64,000 nt of DNA from Pleurodeles waltl (Eukaryota; Chordata; Amphibia; Caudata; Salamandridae). The translations under genes and the position numbers were made by a program. The stretch covers positions 352,340,027 through 352,404,026 of the forward strand of contig NC_090439.1 in NCBI RefSeq assembly GCF_031143425.1, in the 5' to 3' direction. Position 1 is the stretch's first letter. Each line of letters starts with the position of its first letter. Of the stretch, positions 24,320 through 34,235 are shown one piece after another. The notes beneath the pieces were generated by a model, which was not told the DNA's origin, searched no databases, and was given only the letters and a program-made list of their open reading frames with translations.

Positions 24320-25027
24320 TTGGTATAAACTTTCTAAAAGTGCCGTTTTCAAGCTTGTAATGATGAATTTAACGTTACTAGTAAGTAGGGTTTATCATTA
24401 CAAGTGCAAAGGTACCAAACATTACATATCTACCTCCTGTCCTTTGGGAATTACAGCTTAATAAAAGTAATAAGGAATACCCATTTTTATCCTTTGGAAG
24501 GAGTAGGCCTCTCAATGATGAAAAAAAAATTCAAAGTTTTTCACTACTTGAATATATAAACCTTAAAAGTACATGTATAACATTTAATTACACTGCACCC
24601 TGGCTACCTAGGGTCTACCGTAGGGATGCCATATATGCAATAAAAGGGGAGTTTAAGACTTGGCAAGGGAGTTTAAATGCCAAGTCAGAAAATCAATGTG
24701 ATACTGCATTCAGGCTACAACAGACATGTTTTACAAGACTACTTGGGTGGGTGGCACAATAAGTGCTGCAGGGCCACACAAAGCGTTTAACTTACAGGGC
24801 CTAGGAACACAGTATACCACTCTAAAAGGTACTTAAAAGTAAATTAAAAATGCCAATTGGTATACACCAATTTGACCATGTTTTAGGAAGAGAGCACAAG
24901 CACTTTAGCATTGGTTAGCAGTGGTAAGTGCCCAGAGTCCTAAGGCCAACAAAAATGAATTCAGCAAAAAATGGAGGGAAAAGTTAAAAACTCTAGGGGT
25001 GACTCTGCAGAGAGGGCATTTCTAACA
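24320..25027 (-). mobile_element. 3' LTR (truncated) of the Gypsy element
   Basis: On the minus strand it begins TGTTAGAAATGCCC at 25027, directly after a purine-rich tract, and runs parallel to the start of the LTR at 29235 (shared 'tttagcattggttagcagtg' and 'ggcccactagtagc'-type blocks). Similarity is lost at about 24320, so only the first ~0.7 kb of an LTR of roughly 1.6-2.2 kb remains. Confidence 0.6.
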
Positions 25028-25045
25028 TGACACCCCTCCTGCCTA
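25028..25045 (-). promoter_or_regulatory. Polypurine tract of the Gypsy element
   Basis: The minus strand reads AGGCAGGAGGGGTGTCA immediately before the TGTTAGAAATG start of the 3' LTR. A purine-rich tract at this position primes plus-strand DNA synthesis in LTR retrotransposons. It fixes the 3' LTR boundary and the element's orientation. Confidence 0.65.
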
Positions 25046-25288
25046 AAGCCAGGGTAAACTACTCAATACCTTGATCGACTTCTCTGCTTTGCTAATAGAT
25101 CATTGACAATGGCCCACTATTACAGGGACACTTGTCAGTTCTATGGCCCTCCAAATTCAGTTGGACCCCTCTGTCTACGCTCTCCTGAGCCACTGACCTG
25201 ACCGATGGGGAACCCTTCTCCTCACCAGTGGAACCCATCTACAAAGCACCTAACCTTAACTTGCTCACAGATGCATCCTCTTAGGCAG

Positions 25289-25965
25289 CTAGTACCACAA
25301 TGACCAACAAAGTGATGTGGCCCATTCTACTCCCTGTATCAGACTTCTGTCTTCAACCTTAAGAAAACTCCACAAGGACACCAACCAAAAAAGGCGACTG
25401 ACAGCTGTCAGGGTCAACAACCAGGTCCCAGGCCATCCAACGGTCTCTGACCTCTGTGGTTTCTGAGAGTAGGGGCAGTAGTCCCAGGTGTTTTGCACCC
25501 TTCTCCACTCTCCCTCCTGCAAGCTCAATGGTGATATACTGGGACTGGTCACTCAGCCCAAGATCTGTACCATGAGGCTGAAGAGGAGTCCGGGGTGAGT
25601 CATTCCTCCCCCTACCCCCTTTTATGGGTCTCGGTACCCTCCACTGTGGTAACCACAGAAAACTGAACCGGCAGGGTTCCTTTGGCAGCCACCCCACCGA
25701 GTTCTCCTGACATCAGGAGCAACTCACTCCACAGAATGCAGTCTATGGGCATCTGGGAATTAACTATGGCCCTTCTCTGGGTCATGTCCCCATTCCACTC
25801 CAGGAATACCAGGGCCATAGGGCAGAAAAAGCCCTGCCCATGGGCCGGAGTTACACTACACACTTGGCCAGTGTACTGATATGGAGAAACTAGCCTTTCC
25901 ACTACCATGGTCTGATTAGGCCTGGTGTCTCTCAGAGCAGTGACAGGGATCCCATTCACACCCAC
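25289..25965 (-). pseudogene. Gypsy protease region remnant
   Basis: The minus-strand frame 25965-25612 contains VNGIPVTALRDT followed by QTMVVERLVSP and a MALVFLEW stretch. This resembles an aspartic protease region in which the DTG/DSG catalytic triplet has become D-T-R. The protease would cut the Gag-Pol polyprotein. Downstream frames (25697-25289) are shifted and carry no RT boxes. The segment lies between gag remnants (26231-27450) and the polypurine tract, where pol should continue, so most of pol is missing. Confidence 0.55.
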
Positions 25966-26230
25966 CTTGTGAAAGTGATGACTCCTGTTCTAAGGGATCA
26001 CAAGCACAAACTCCGAGTCTATGTTCCAAGGGAAATTAGAGCAAGTTCCACCTACTGACCCTGGGGACTATCCACCGCTAAGGCCATATTGGCCACCCAT
26101 GTAGAGGTCCAACCAGTGGGTGGTTTCTTTGGACTGACAGAGTCCACCTGCTTGCGTCTTAGTTGGTAAAAATCAAAACAGCGGGCTGGAATTTGGGCAC
26201 CCTGGCCCACAACCTACCAGAACCTTCTTC

Positions 26231-27450
26231 CTAGAAAGGACATTGGAACCCTTTCCTTCCCCTTACCCTGAAACTGGTGTGGTTCTCGCTTGACCTCCCC
26301 CTCACTCTGCTGCAGGAAACCTGAGCTACCGTACATGGAGTCACTCCCAGGTACCTATTTGGACACTCTGGTGCTGACCCAGTGGTCTGCCTCCTCAGCA
26401 AACTTCCTTGGGTCAGCAACCTTGCTATCTATAAGGCAATGATGCAACTCTGTGAAACAGGTATGGAGCATATGCTCCCTTGGGATTAGGTTGTACACCC
26501 AGTGAAACCATCTACCTTGCCACCCCTCACCGAAGCCCTTCAGTGTCTTGCTGGCATAATCTATGAAGTCCACTCAAGACTGGTTCAGGGGTGTGTTTCT
26601 GTCCCTGAACCTTTGCCTGTATTTCTCACCAGTCAACCCATATTTGGAAAGAAGAATGGCCTTCATGGGGGGAAACCTGGTCTGGTCCTCTACCTCTGTG
26701 TCTCTCCCTACCGTGGGCATATACCTCCACAAGCTACCCCCCCAAGCCCACCAAGTACTCCTCTAGAACATTATGTACCCTCATGGCCACCTCATAGGCT
26801 GAAAAGCATTTATCCATATCACCCCCACCACATAACTGGACATCAGATCTTTCGGTATGTGGACTCTCACCTCTCCAGTAGACGTTACTAATTCAATACC
26901 ACCATTATTGCTGGATTCCATTTGTTTAGCTCTCAAGTCCAGCTCTCTGAAACTGAGCTCATGGGCCATCCTCCTCCCCGCAATGGCCATTCTCGTCTCC
27001 TCCAAGGACTTTTCAGGCTCACATTTCTACTTCTCCAACTTTAGTCTGGCCCGCTCCAGCTTAAGCTTCCTTTTCTCTCTCCTGCCCTTCATCTCCACTT
27101 GTGACAGGCCTTTGGAAGACACACTGCTCCCTGCACCATCCCTAGTATCCTGATTCTCCTCCTGGGGCCAGGGGGCTTCTCCCTGCAGCTCTGGGTTCTC
27201 ATTTGGGTCCTGGTCCTCATGTTTATGGGTCCCAGGTCCCCTTCAGAATCATCCTCCTCTGTTGCTGCTTGAAGCCTCTAGACCGCCTCACAGGCTCGAA
27301 GGGCAACATTGGAAGCTTTCCTCCCCTTTCCTTCTCACATGTAGCCCCCCTCATGTAGCCCACCTCTCCTTGCATAGTTTTTGCAGCTCAACCTTAGAGA
27401 GGGTGTTTATATTCATCAGCTCCTGCTCCATGGAGGTAGAGAAAGGTAGG
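26231..27450 (-). pseudogene. Gypsy gag remnant
   Basis: The minus strand from 27450 down carries a charged, Glu/Arg-rich N-terminal part (MAHELSFRELDLRAKQMES near 26970), then at 26573-26355 a helical stretch with LIPREHMLHTCF and DPRKFAEEADHWVSTR that looks like a Ty3/Gypsy capsid region. Frameshifts and stops break it into at least three pieces. No clear CCHC knuckle is seen. The structural protein would package element RNA. Assignment is by general character and position upstream of the protease remnant. Confidence 0.5.
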
Positions 27451-27479
27451 GTTACTTAAATTTAGAAAAAATAAAAACA

Positions 27480-27621
27480 GCCAATGGAGACTAGCTAGAG
27501 TTTAAAAATAGGTCACTCTGATTCCAAATTATTTAGCTGGGATTTTTGTGTAACACAAATCACTGTATGGTATTGCACAAACACAAGTCCTGAGCCACAT
27601 GGCTGAACACCAATATAAAAA
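27480..27621 (-). other. Gypsy leader with possible primer-binding site
   Basis: Lies between the 5' LTR end (27622) and gag. On the minus strand the LTR end is followed, after a short AT stretch, by TGGTGTTCAGCCATG at about 27612-27598. Its TGG start is what a tRNA primer-binding site should have, but I cannot match it to a particular tRNA. Confidence 0.35.
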
Positions 27622-29235
27622 ATTGGGTTGTTGGTTGACTAGGGTGAGAATCCTGGTCAAGCAACAGCCACCGTCCCCTGTAGGATGAACCACAAAAAGT
27701 CACTCAATTAACTTGTGCTTCACCCTTGTTAGGTTGGAACAAAAATCAGTCAGGCTTAACTTAGAGGCAATGTGTAAAGTATTTATACAACACACAAACG
27801 GTACTAAAGTGAAAACACAATACAATAAAAATCCTAAACCAACCACAGACTTTTTGTCACCTTTAGCACCACAACCAAGGGTCTAGGAGTGGAGGGAGAC
27901 CTCTTGGGGAATTCAGGGCTCACTCAAGCTGGGTCCAGGTATGGGGTCAAGATGGTGGGAGCCTGTTATGTCACTGTGACTCTGAACAAGAGGCCAGCAA
28001 AATGACCCTTGGAGTCACTTCTGGAAGTCCTGGTTGCAGGTAAAGATGCAGGGCTCAACTGCAGGGCTAGCCTCTAAGGGTACAAGACAGGGTCCCGAAA
28101 ACATATCAGTCCTTCCAGGTACAGCAGCAGTCTGGCAGAGTGCACAGCAGCAGGCAGTATTCTGAGAGTCCTTCCACAGGTCCAGTAGTGAACTGAAGAG
28201 TATTTTTATACTCTTGTACCCTGTTCCTAGAAGGTGGAATAAGTTCCCAGAAAGGTACTTTGGAGTACTGGCAGCACAGATAATACAGGGTTGTTGAGCC
28301 TATTGTGAGGAAACAGGACACAGCTTATTCACGTGGAAGTGGGGCTGCGCTTAGCTTCGCCCCCAATCAAGCCACCTAATGGGCTTTAGACGCTCAGCTA
28401 ATCCCGTTATTGTTTGACTGTCTGAAGGGAATTCACAAAGTCCTAACTGTCAATTACAGCCAGCCACATGACTTGACAGGTTGCAGGCACAGAGGGTCAA
28501 GGGCAGGAAAATGCAATCTCCATAAAAGTGGCATTTTCAAACTTGTAATAAGAAATTCGACTTTACCAATAAAGATGGTTTATCATTACAAGTGCATAGG
28601 TACCAAACATAATCTATCAATCTCTTCTCCTTTAGGAATTACAGCTTATTAAAAGTAATAAGGAATCCCCAATGTTATCCTATGGGAGGAATAGGCCTCA
28701 CAGTAGTGAAAAACGAATTTGGATGTTTTTCACTAGTGGGACATTTAAAGCTTAAAAGTACATGTCCAACCATTTGAATACACTGCACCCTCCCCTATGC
28801 GCTACCTAGGGACTACCTTAAGGGTCACTTATATACACAAAACGGTTAGTTTAAAGGTTGGCAAAAGGGTATAAATGTCAAGATGGCTATGTGACATTGC
28901 ATTCAGGCTGCAACGACAGGCCTGGGACATGATTTAGAGAGCTACGTAGGTGGGTGGCACAATAAGTGCTGCAGGCCCACTAGTAGCATTTTATCTGCAG
29001 GACCTGGGAATATGGTATAGCACACTACAAGGGACTTAAAAATAAATTAAATATGCCAATTGGGTGTACAACAATTTGACCATGTTTTAGGGAGAGAGCG
29101 CAAGCACTTTAGCACTGGTTTCGCAGTGGTAACTTGCACAGAGTCCTAAGGCCAACAAAAATAAATTCAGCAACAAATGGAGGGAAAGGGCAAAAAGTTT
29201 GGGGGTTGGCCCTGCAGAGAGAGCCATTTCCAACA
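27622..29235 (-). mobile_element. 5' LTR of the Gypsy element
   Basis: A ~1.6-kb LTR starting TGTTGGAAATGGC at 29235 on the minus strand and ending near 27622 (reverse of attgggttgttggttg). It shares most of its length with the copy at 18537-20535 and its start with the truncated 3' LTR at 25027. It is somewhat shorter than the 2.2-kb copy at 16260. No open frame is meaningful. Promoter and polyadenylation signals were not located with confidence. Confidence 0.6.
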
Positions 29236-30290
29236 ATTGTTTTTTTGCATAATGTAGTGAGACCATCCACTGAAATTCATGGAAATTAGTCTCAGTGGTT
29301 TAGATATTGCAGTGTGACCCAGAGGATATGCTTGCCTAGCTGGATGCAATAGGTACCTGTTGGAGATGCGACCTCCGGAGGCAGTTAGTGCAATGTACTA
29401 GCACGGCTTGTGGGGATGGTAAAAGAAATGGGGTAACACAAAAGGGAGGGGGAGGCCTTCGGGGAATGAACCAACCACCAAACCTTGCACCATGAGCCCG
29501 AACCTGTGCAGATTGGCACCACGTCCCTATATATCCACCTGCCAATGTCAAGGCATTGGAAATTTGTGTCATGCTTATTGAGACGGAGTGTGCAGGTGAT
29601 GTCCCTACCTACGCCCAGTATGCTGGGATCACCACCAACGGGAATTTAGTGGGGACGTCCCCGGGGCCCTCTTCCTTGTATTGTGTCACAAATGGGGAGG
29701 ACAAATGACGGTAGCAATCAGACTGTGTGGTGGTGACACAGATACCACTCATTGGTCTTGGTGAAGGGATGCAAACAATAGAGTTCCGACCTAGGTTAGT
29801 ACAAGAGCAGTGGCATAGAAAAGTTAGAACAATATAACACATACAATAAATAATAATGGCACACCAAGCACATGATATGTTTAGTTCTCTCCAATTTCCC
29901 CTTCTGTCCCAGGCTGCTGCTTCAGTGAGGATTGCAAATTATCTCTGTTTCTGTCTTTATGCAATATCTCCACAACTTGGTAGAGAACAGCACAATCCAA
30001 TTACCTCCTCAGTGCAAAGCTCACAGATGTCACCGCTGGAACCTTGAGGTTCCAGAGAGGGGGACAATTCCTCTTGAGGGGCCTGCCTCACTGTGCCATG
30101 GGAGGTGGTATCCATTGGGTGGTCATCCAGGGTATTGTGAAACACTTCAAGGTCTTCTGTATCCAAGAACTCTTTTATTTGCTCATCCACTGTCACCAGC
30201 ATTCCTGCTGGGTCTGGGAGACTCTACTTGATGTCTCTATGCTTCAGCTGAGGGCAGAGTGCTATGAATCTCTTGCCTCAGACACTGGTA
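29236..30290. other. Unassigned sequence
   Basis: A minus-strand frame at 29957-30202 reads as an acidic, non-repetitive stretch (VDEQIKEFLDTEDLEVFHNT), and others at 29336-29842 are rich in Cys and Pro. Together they look like decayed protein-coding DNA, perhaps from a DNA transposon or L1, but no domain motif is visible. Confidence 0.3.
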
Positions 30291-31540
30291 GCCAATGAGT
30301 ATTCCACAGAGAATGACACCAGACTTCCATTAATTAGGAGGGGTTCCATTGCACTTTTATACTCCATTAAGATGGCCCTACATTGTTGGTGGTTCAATGC
30401 ACAGGCTATGATTGGACCTGGAGTGTTGGTGTGCGAAGCCCAGTAGGATCAGAACCCATGGACTCTCTGAAGTTTCAAGGGTTCAGGCAATTATATGCAG
30501 AAGAGTTCCAGAACCATAGTGGTCAGAAAGGCCATCACGATAGTCTTTTCTGCCCCCTCTGGGATACCATGAATCCAGAGGATGTCTTTCCTGGTTCTGT
30601 CCTCTAAATCCATCACTTTGCTGTACATCTCATCGTGAGTCCAGGATATGTTCGTATTGAGATTTCACTGTATCCAGCCTTTGATCCACTTTGTCCAATC
30701 ATGTATGAATCATGGGCATCTACTGCTGAATGGCTTTTACCTCTCTTGTGGGGTCTGTCATTTTTTAGCCCATTTTAGTAAGTGAAGTTCCTGTGGCAAA
30801 CATCTCTTAAGAAGCATCTCCATGTTCTAGGTGGTGATCAAGGCAGTGTTTTTTCAGGGTCTGCTGCAAAGGGCACACCACCTCTGAAACCAAGAGCTAG
30901 CGGGCCAAATGCTTATGAGATGAAATGAGAGGCTAGAAATACCTATGTGGGGAGGTCTGTTGCAGCATGCACTAGAGATCCTTGTAGACTAGGTATGTGA
31001 AAAGATTCAGAAAAACTATAACTAGTCCCAAGGTTGTGAGTGCTAGGCCTTGACAGGGGTTGGGGCCGGGGGCCAGACATCTGCTCTCCAATACCCCCCA
31101 GACAACTTCTTGGTTCTGCAAAGGGAGGCTTCAGCCTCTATCCATGCCAGAGCTCCTGCACTGTGGGTCCATCCAGGACAATCATGGCCCCTGCGAGTGG
31201 TGGTGCGACACTAGGGGACAGAGACAAGATGGGCTGTTTAGGAATTTTCTTTATTCCCACTGTGCCCATGCCCCCAACCAAGTCATCACTTACAGATCCC
31301 GCCATTGGCAAAAACGAGAATGCGCCTCCATTGGCAGCTATGTGCCAGACTCTTCTAATATATTGGTGTCTCAGGCCCAGGGGCAGTGGTGATGTGGTGC
31401 AGGCTGTCAGGAAGCAGGTCCTGATGTCCACAAGTGTAGGCGCTGGTAAATCAAGGTTCCTGAGGCCACCTTCCAGCAGGCCCACCCTCGACAGCAAACC
31501 TCAGGAAGAGAGCTGAGCTGCAGCTCCACTGCGGTCACTA
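30291..31540 (-). pseudogene. L1-like ORF1 and 5' region relic
   Basis: Around 30800-30440 the minus strand gives, across frames, coiled-coil-like text followed by LEDRTRKDILWIHGIPEGAE. This matches the junction of coiled coil and RNA-recognition domain in L1 ORF1 proteins (compare RRNNVRVVGLPEGSEGE in the intact ORF1 at 38383-39333). Bases 30830-31540 lie where the L1 5' untranslated region would be, with no further motif. No frame is open for more than ~120 codons. ORF1 protein normally coats L1 RNA. Confidence 0.5.
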
Positions 31541-31778
31541 CACAGATTGCTCACAACAGTGAGGGAAAATTAACTACCCCCTTCTTGCCCCCTCAATTAG
31601 TAGGGTGGCAGTAGAGATCAAACTAAGTGACTGATCAGACCCAATGTAGATCAAGGATGCTGGTGTCGTCCCATCAATGTCACAGCCAGTCTTCCATCAG
31701 AAGAGCATCCCAGGTAGGCAACCCGGGTTTGGTCTCTTCTATGTTGAAACTTGGTCTAATTCAGCAGCTGCGATGTAA

Positions 31779-32100
31779 GGGGCATATTTATACTCCGTTT
31801 GCGCCAAATTTGCGTCGTTTTTTTCGACGCGAATTCGGCGCAAAACTAACGCCATATTTATACTTTGGCGTTAGACGCGTCTAGCGCCAAAGTATGAGGA
31901 AAGAGCGTCATTTTTTTGCGTGAACGGCTTCCTTGCGTTAATGAGATGCAAGGTAGGCGTTCCCGTCTAAAAAAATGACTGCGACGCAAATGCGTCGTAT
32001 TTATACTCCCGGGCAAAAATCACGCCCGGGAGTGGGCGGGCCAAAAAACCCCGCATTTGCGCCGGATTTTAGCGCCTGGGTCAGGGCAGGCGTTAAGGGA
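31779..32100. mobile_element. Palindromic MITE-like repeat fragment
   Basis: Begins ggggcatatttatactcc after a TAA (31776-31778), the same flank seen at Harbinger-like MITEs here, and consists of successive inverted repeats built on 'gcgtcg/cgacgc' and 'ggcgcaa/ttgcgcc' motifs (31805-31845, 31850-31893, 31980-32035). The 'catatttatactcc' motif recurs at 31852 and 32000. No matching right terminus was found, so it is probably truncated near 32100. Non-coding. Confidence 0.5.
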
Positions 32101-33382
32101 CCTGTGGGCCCTTTTGTACACTTTCTCTTTAGGACAGACTCAATGTTTGGGTATTTTCAGCTGCATTATCTCAACTGGTGAAAACTGTCAGACATTGGAG
32201 CTAAATTCATGTTAGGAGTTTAACAGGATGAATCAATGAGAATCAGAGAAATATTTTATCAAGTTGGGTTATGACTACTTTTTTATGGTGGAGCCTATTT
32301 GCAAGGCATTTGCCTATTGAAGAGGATATAAATGGTGATAGGCAGAGAGACAAGGATCATTTGAGAGTGAGTTGGAATGTTTCTTGGTGTTGGTTTTGCT
32401 ACTTATGGAGTAGGTGATAGTTAATTTGTTTTTTCCAGATTGGGTATCATCTTCAATGTTCTTGCTGCACGGTCACCAAACATCACAGAAGCCAACAAGG
32501 CAGTTACAAAACATTCAATAATATGATACTGTGTGACCAACATTAGAAATCAGAATGCATTGCAATATTAAAACATAGTAAAGTAAACAGTACGTATGTT
32601 GACCTATATTGGAAGGTACAGAAGCTGGCAAAAGGCAGATCATCAAATAGTGAACTACTGCAGATAACACTCACTAAGAAGTATGAATTTGCACCGCTAA
32701 AGCAATCACAACAACTTTGTGCATACCAACTCTGTGTTTGCAGTAAACAAACATTAATTTCAATGTCCACATTGTTAGTCTTTGTAGGTCACAGAAGAAA
32801 TGTGGCAACAAATTAGCATTCTCCTGTACTTGTAACTCCTCAGTGAACAAAAACATTATTTCTGAACTTGTTTGTATACTAAAAAATATTGACGGAGTGC
32901 CTTATGCATGTTATTATTAAATAAAAAATGTAAAATATGTAACTCTATAATTTAAATATGTATTAATAACCTGCAACTAATAAAAGAAAATGCTACAGCA
33001 CATTAAATCATCAAATTAAATGTGTATTAAATAGTGAAATAAAGTATATATATTAATTTAATTTATGAATATTAATTATTAACCAATAACTAAAACATAC
33101 CCACTCTCACCAACATTTCTATTTCCTTTTAATTTTAGTGAACTTGTTAGATATGTAATTAACTTATGCATTTTCTCATTATTTCAAAAAAAGCTTAAAA
33201 GTTTACTTCATTTTTTATATTGTTTGCTTATGTGTTAAAAAAAATAAAACAAAATGATTCAATAACTATACATATTTTTTAATCACTAAAACAAACTGTG
33301 AAAGTGAGATGTACAATATATGTGTTGGAATGCCCTTATGGAGTCCAGAATATCGCGAGTATGGCGCTTACCCTTAAGAAAG
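32101..33382. other. Unassigned AT-rich sequence
   Basis: Strongly AT-rich, particularly 32880-33300 (runs such as tatatattaatttaatttat). No genes or element ends recognised. The L1 at 33399 was inserted into the right end of this stretch, at an A/T-rich target typical of L1 endonuclease. Confidence 0.4.
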
Positions 33383-33398
33383 AAAAAGTAAACAACTT
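33383..33398. repeat. Target-site duplication of L1, left copy
   Basis: The 16-bp sequence aaaaagtaaacaactt here is repeated exactly at 40357-40372. The two copies bracket the minus-strand L1, so they mark the insertion event and define both element ends. Confidence 0.93.
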
Positions 33399-34235
33399 TT
33401 TTTTTTTTTTTAAACATATTTTATTAATATTTTGTTATTGTACATTTGTGTGTCGGTTCGGAGTAATCACTTGCATCAGTTATGCATGAACATATAAGCT
33501 GGTCACAATTTAAGTATACATTACTCGTGTTACACAGCTGGTTCTTGCGGAGCACCTAGTATTGTTTGTGCAGTTACCGGGTCCTGACTCTAGTACTTTA
33601 AGCCCCTTGACCCACTACTCCGAGTTCATCGTTGGTCTTAATGTATTAGTTTTATGTCATTCTTATATGTAACAAGTTTGTGGATAAAAAAAGAAAAAAA
33701 AAACATTCCTATTTGCAACTTGGAGAGGGGATCATAGGAAGTGAAGATAGGGGATAATGGGAGGGGAAAGGAGGAGATGGGAGGAGAGGGAGATTAGGAG
33801 GGGATAGGAAGGGTAGTCAAACTAAACGAAGGGTCAACTTTACAGCATTGTGTGGGTGATACTTGTGGCTAATGTTCATTAAGGAGCTAGTGCGCTATGA
33901 CAGCCTTATGGGGGGTCATGCCCGGGGCGCACCAGTATGCGGGTGTGGCAGGTGTCTGCTCCCTCCTCCTCTTCCTCCACCTTACTCTTGGGGCATTGTG
34001 AATGGTGGCGGTTCGTGTGGCTTCTTTATCGTTTCTGCATGTGGTCTTATTGTCAGTACATGGACCTCAGGGCACCAACCGGGCAACCCCCTGCTCCGGG
34101 CCACCCCCTGAGGCATGCCGCTCCACGGCCTCCCCCACCTCGGTGTTTGTTGTTCCCTTGGTTAATGCGTCCCATGTCGTCACCAGTTCTTCCCAGGTCG
34201 GGGCGATAGGAACTAGTCGGACGCCCTTAGCTTCC
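33399..34235 (-). other. L1 3' UTR and poly(A) tail
   Basis: Lies between the ORF2 stop (34236) and the tail. The tail appears on the plus strand as an uninterrupted T-run at 33397-33411. Bases 33723-33822 are almost pure purine on the plus strand, meaning a long C/T-rich tract in the L1 sense strand. Mammalian L1 3' UTRs carry a G-rich purine tract on the sense strand, so the polarity here is the opposite. Confidence 0.75.

Larger units (their letters stand above)
24320..29235 (-). mobile_element. Gypsy (Ty3-type) LTR retrotransposon lacking RT and integrase
   Basis: Read on the minus strand: 5' LTR (29235 to 27622), leader with possible primer-binding site, gag remnants, protease remnant, purine-rich tract (25045 to 25028) and a truncated 3' LTR (25027 to 24320). 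Both LTRs start with TGTTRGAAATG. The internal region is only ~2.6 kb and shows gag and protease motifs but no RT, RNase H or integrase boxes, so it is either internally deleted or a non-autonomous derivative. Calling it Gypsy rests on the gag/protease readings and the purine tract position. Confidence 0.65.
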
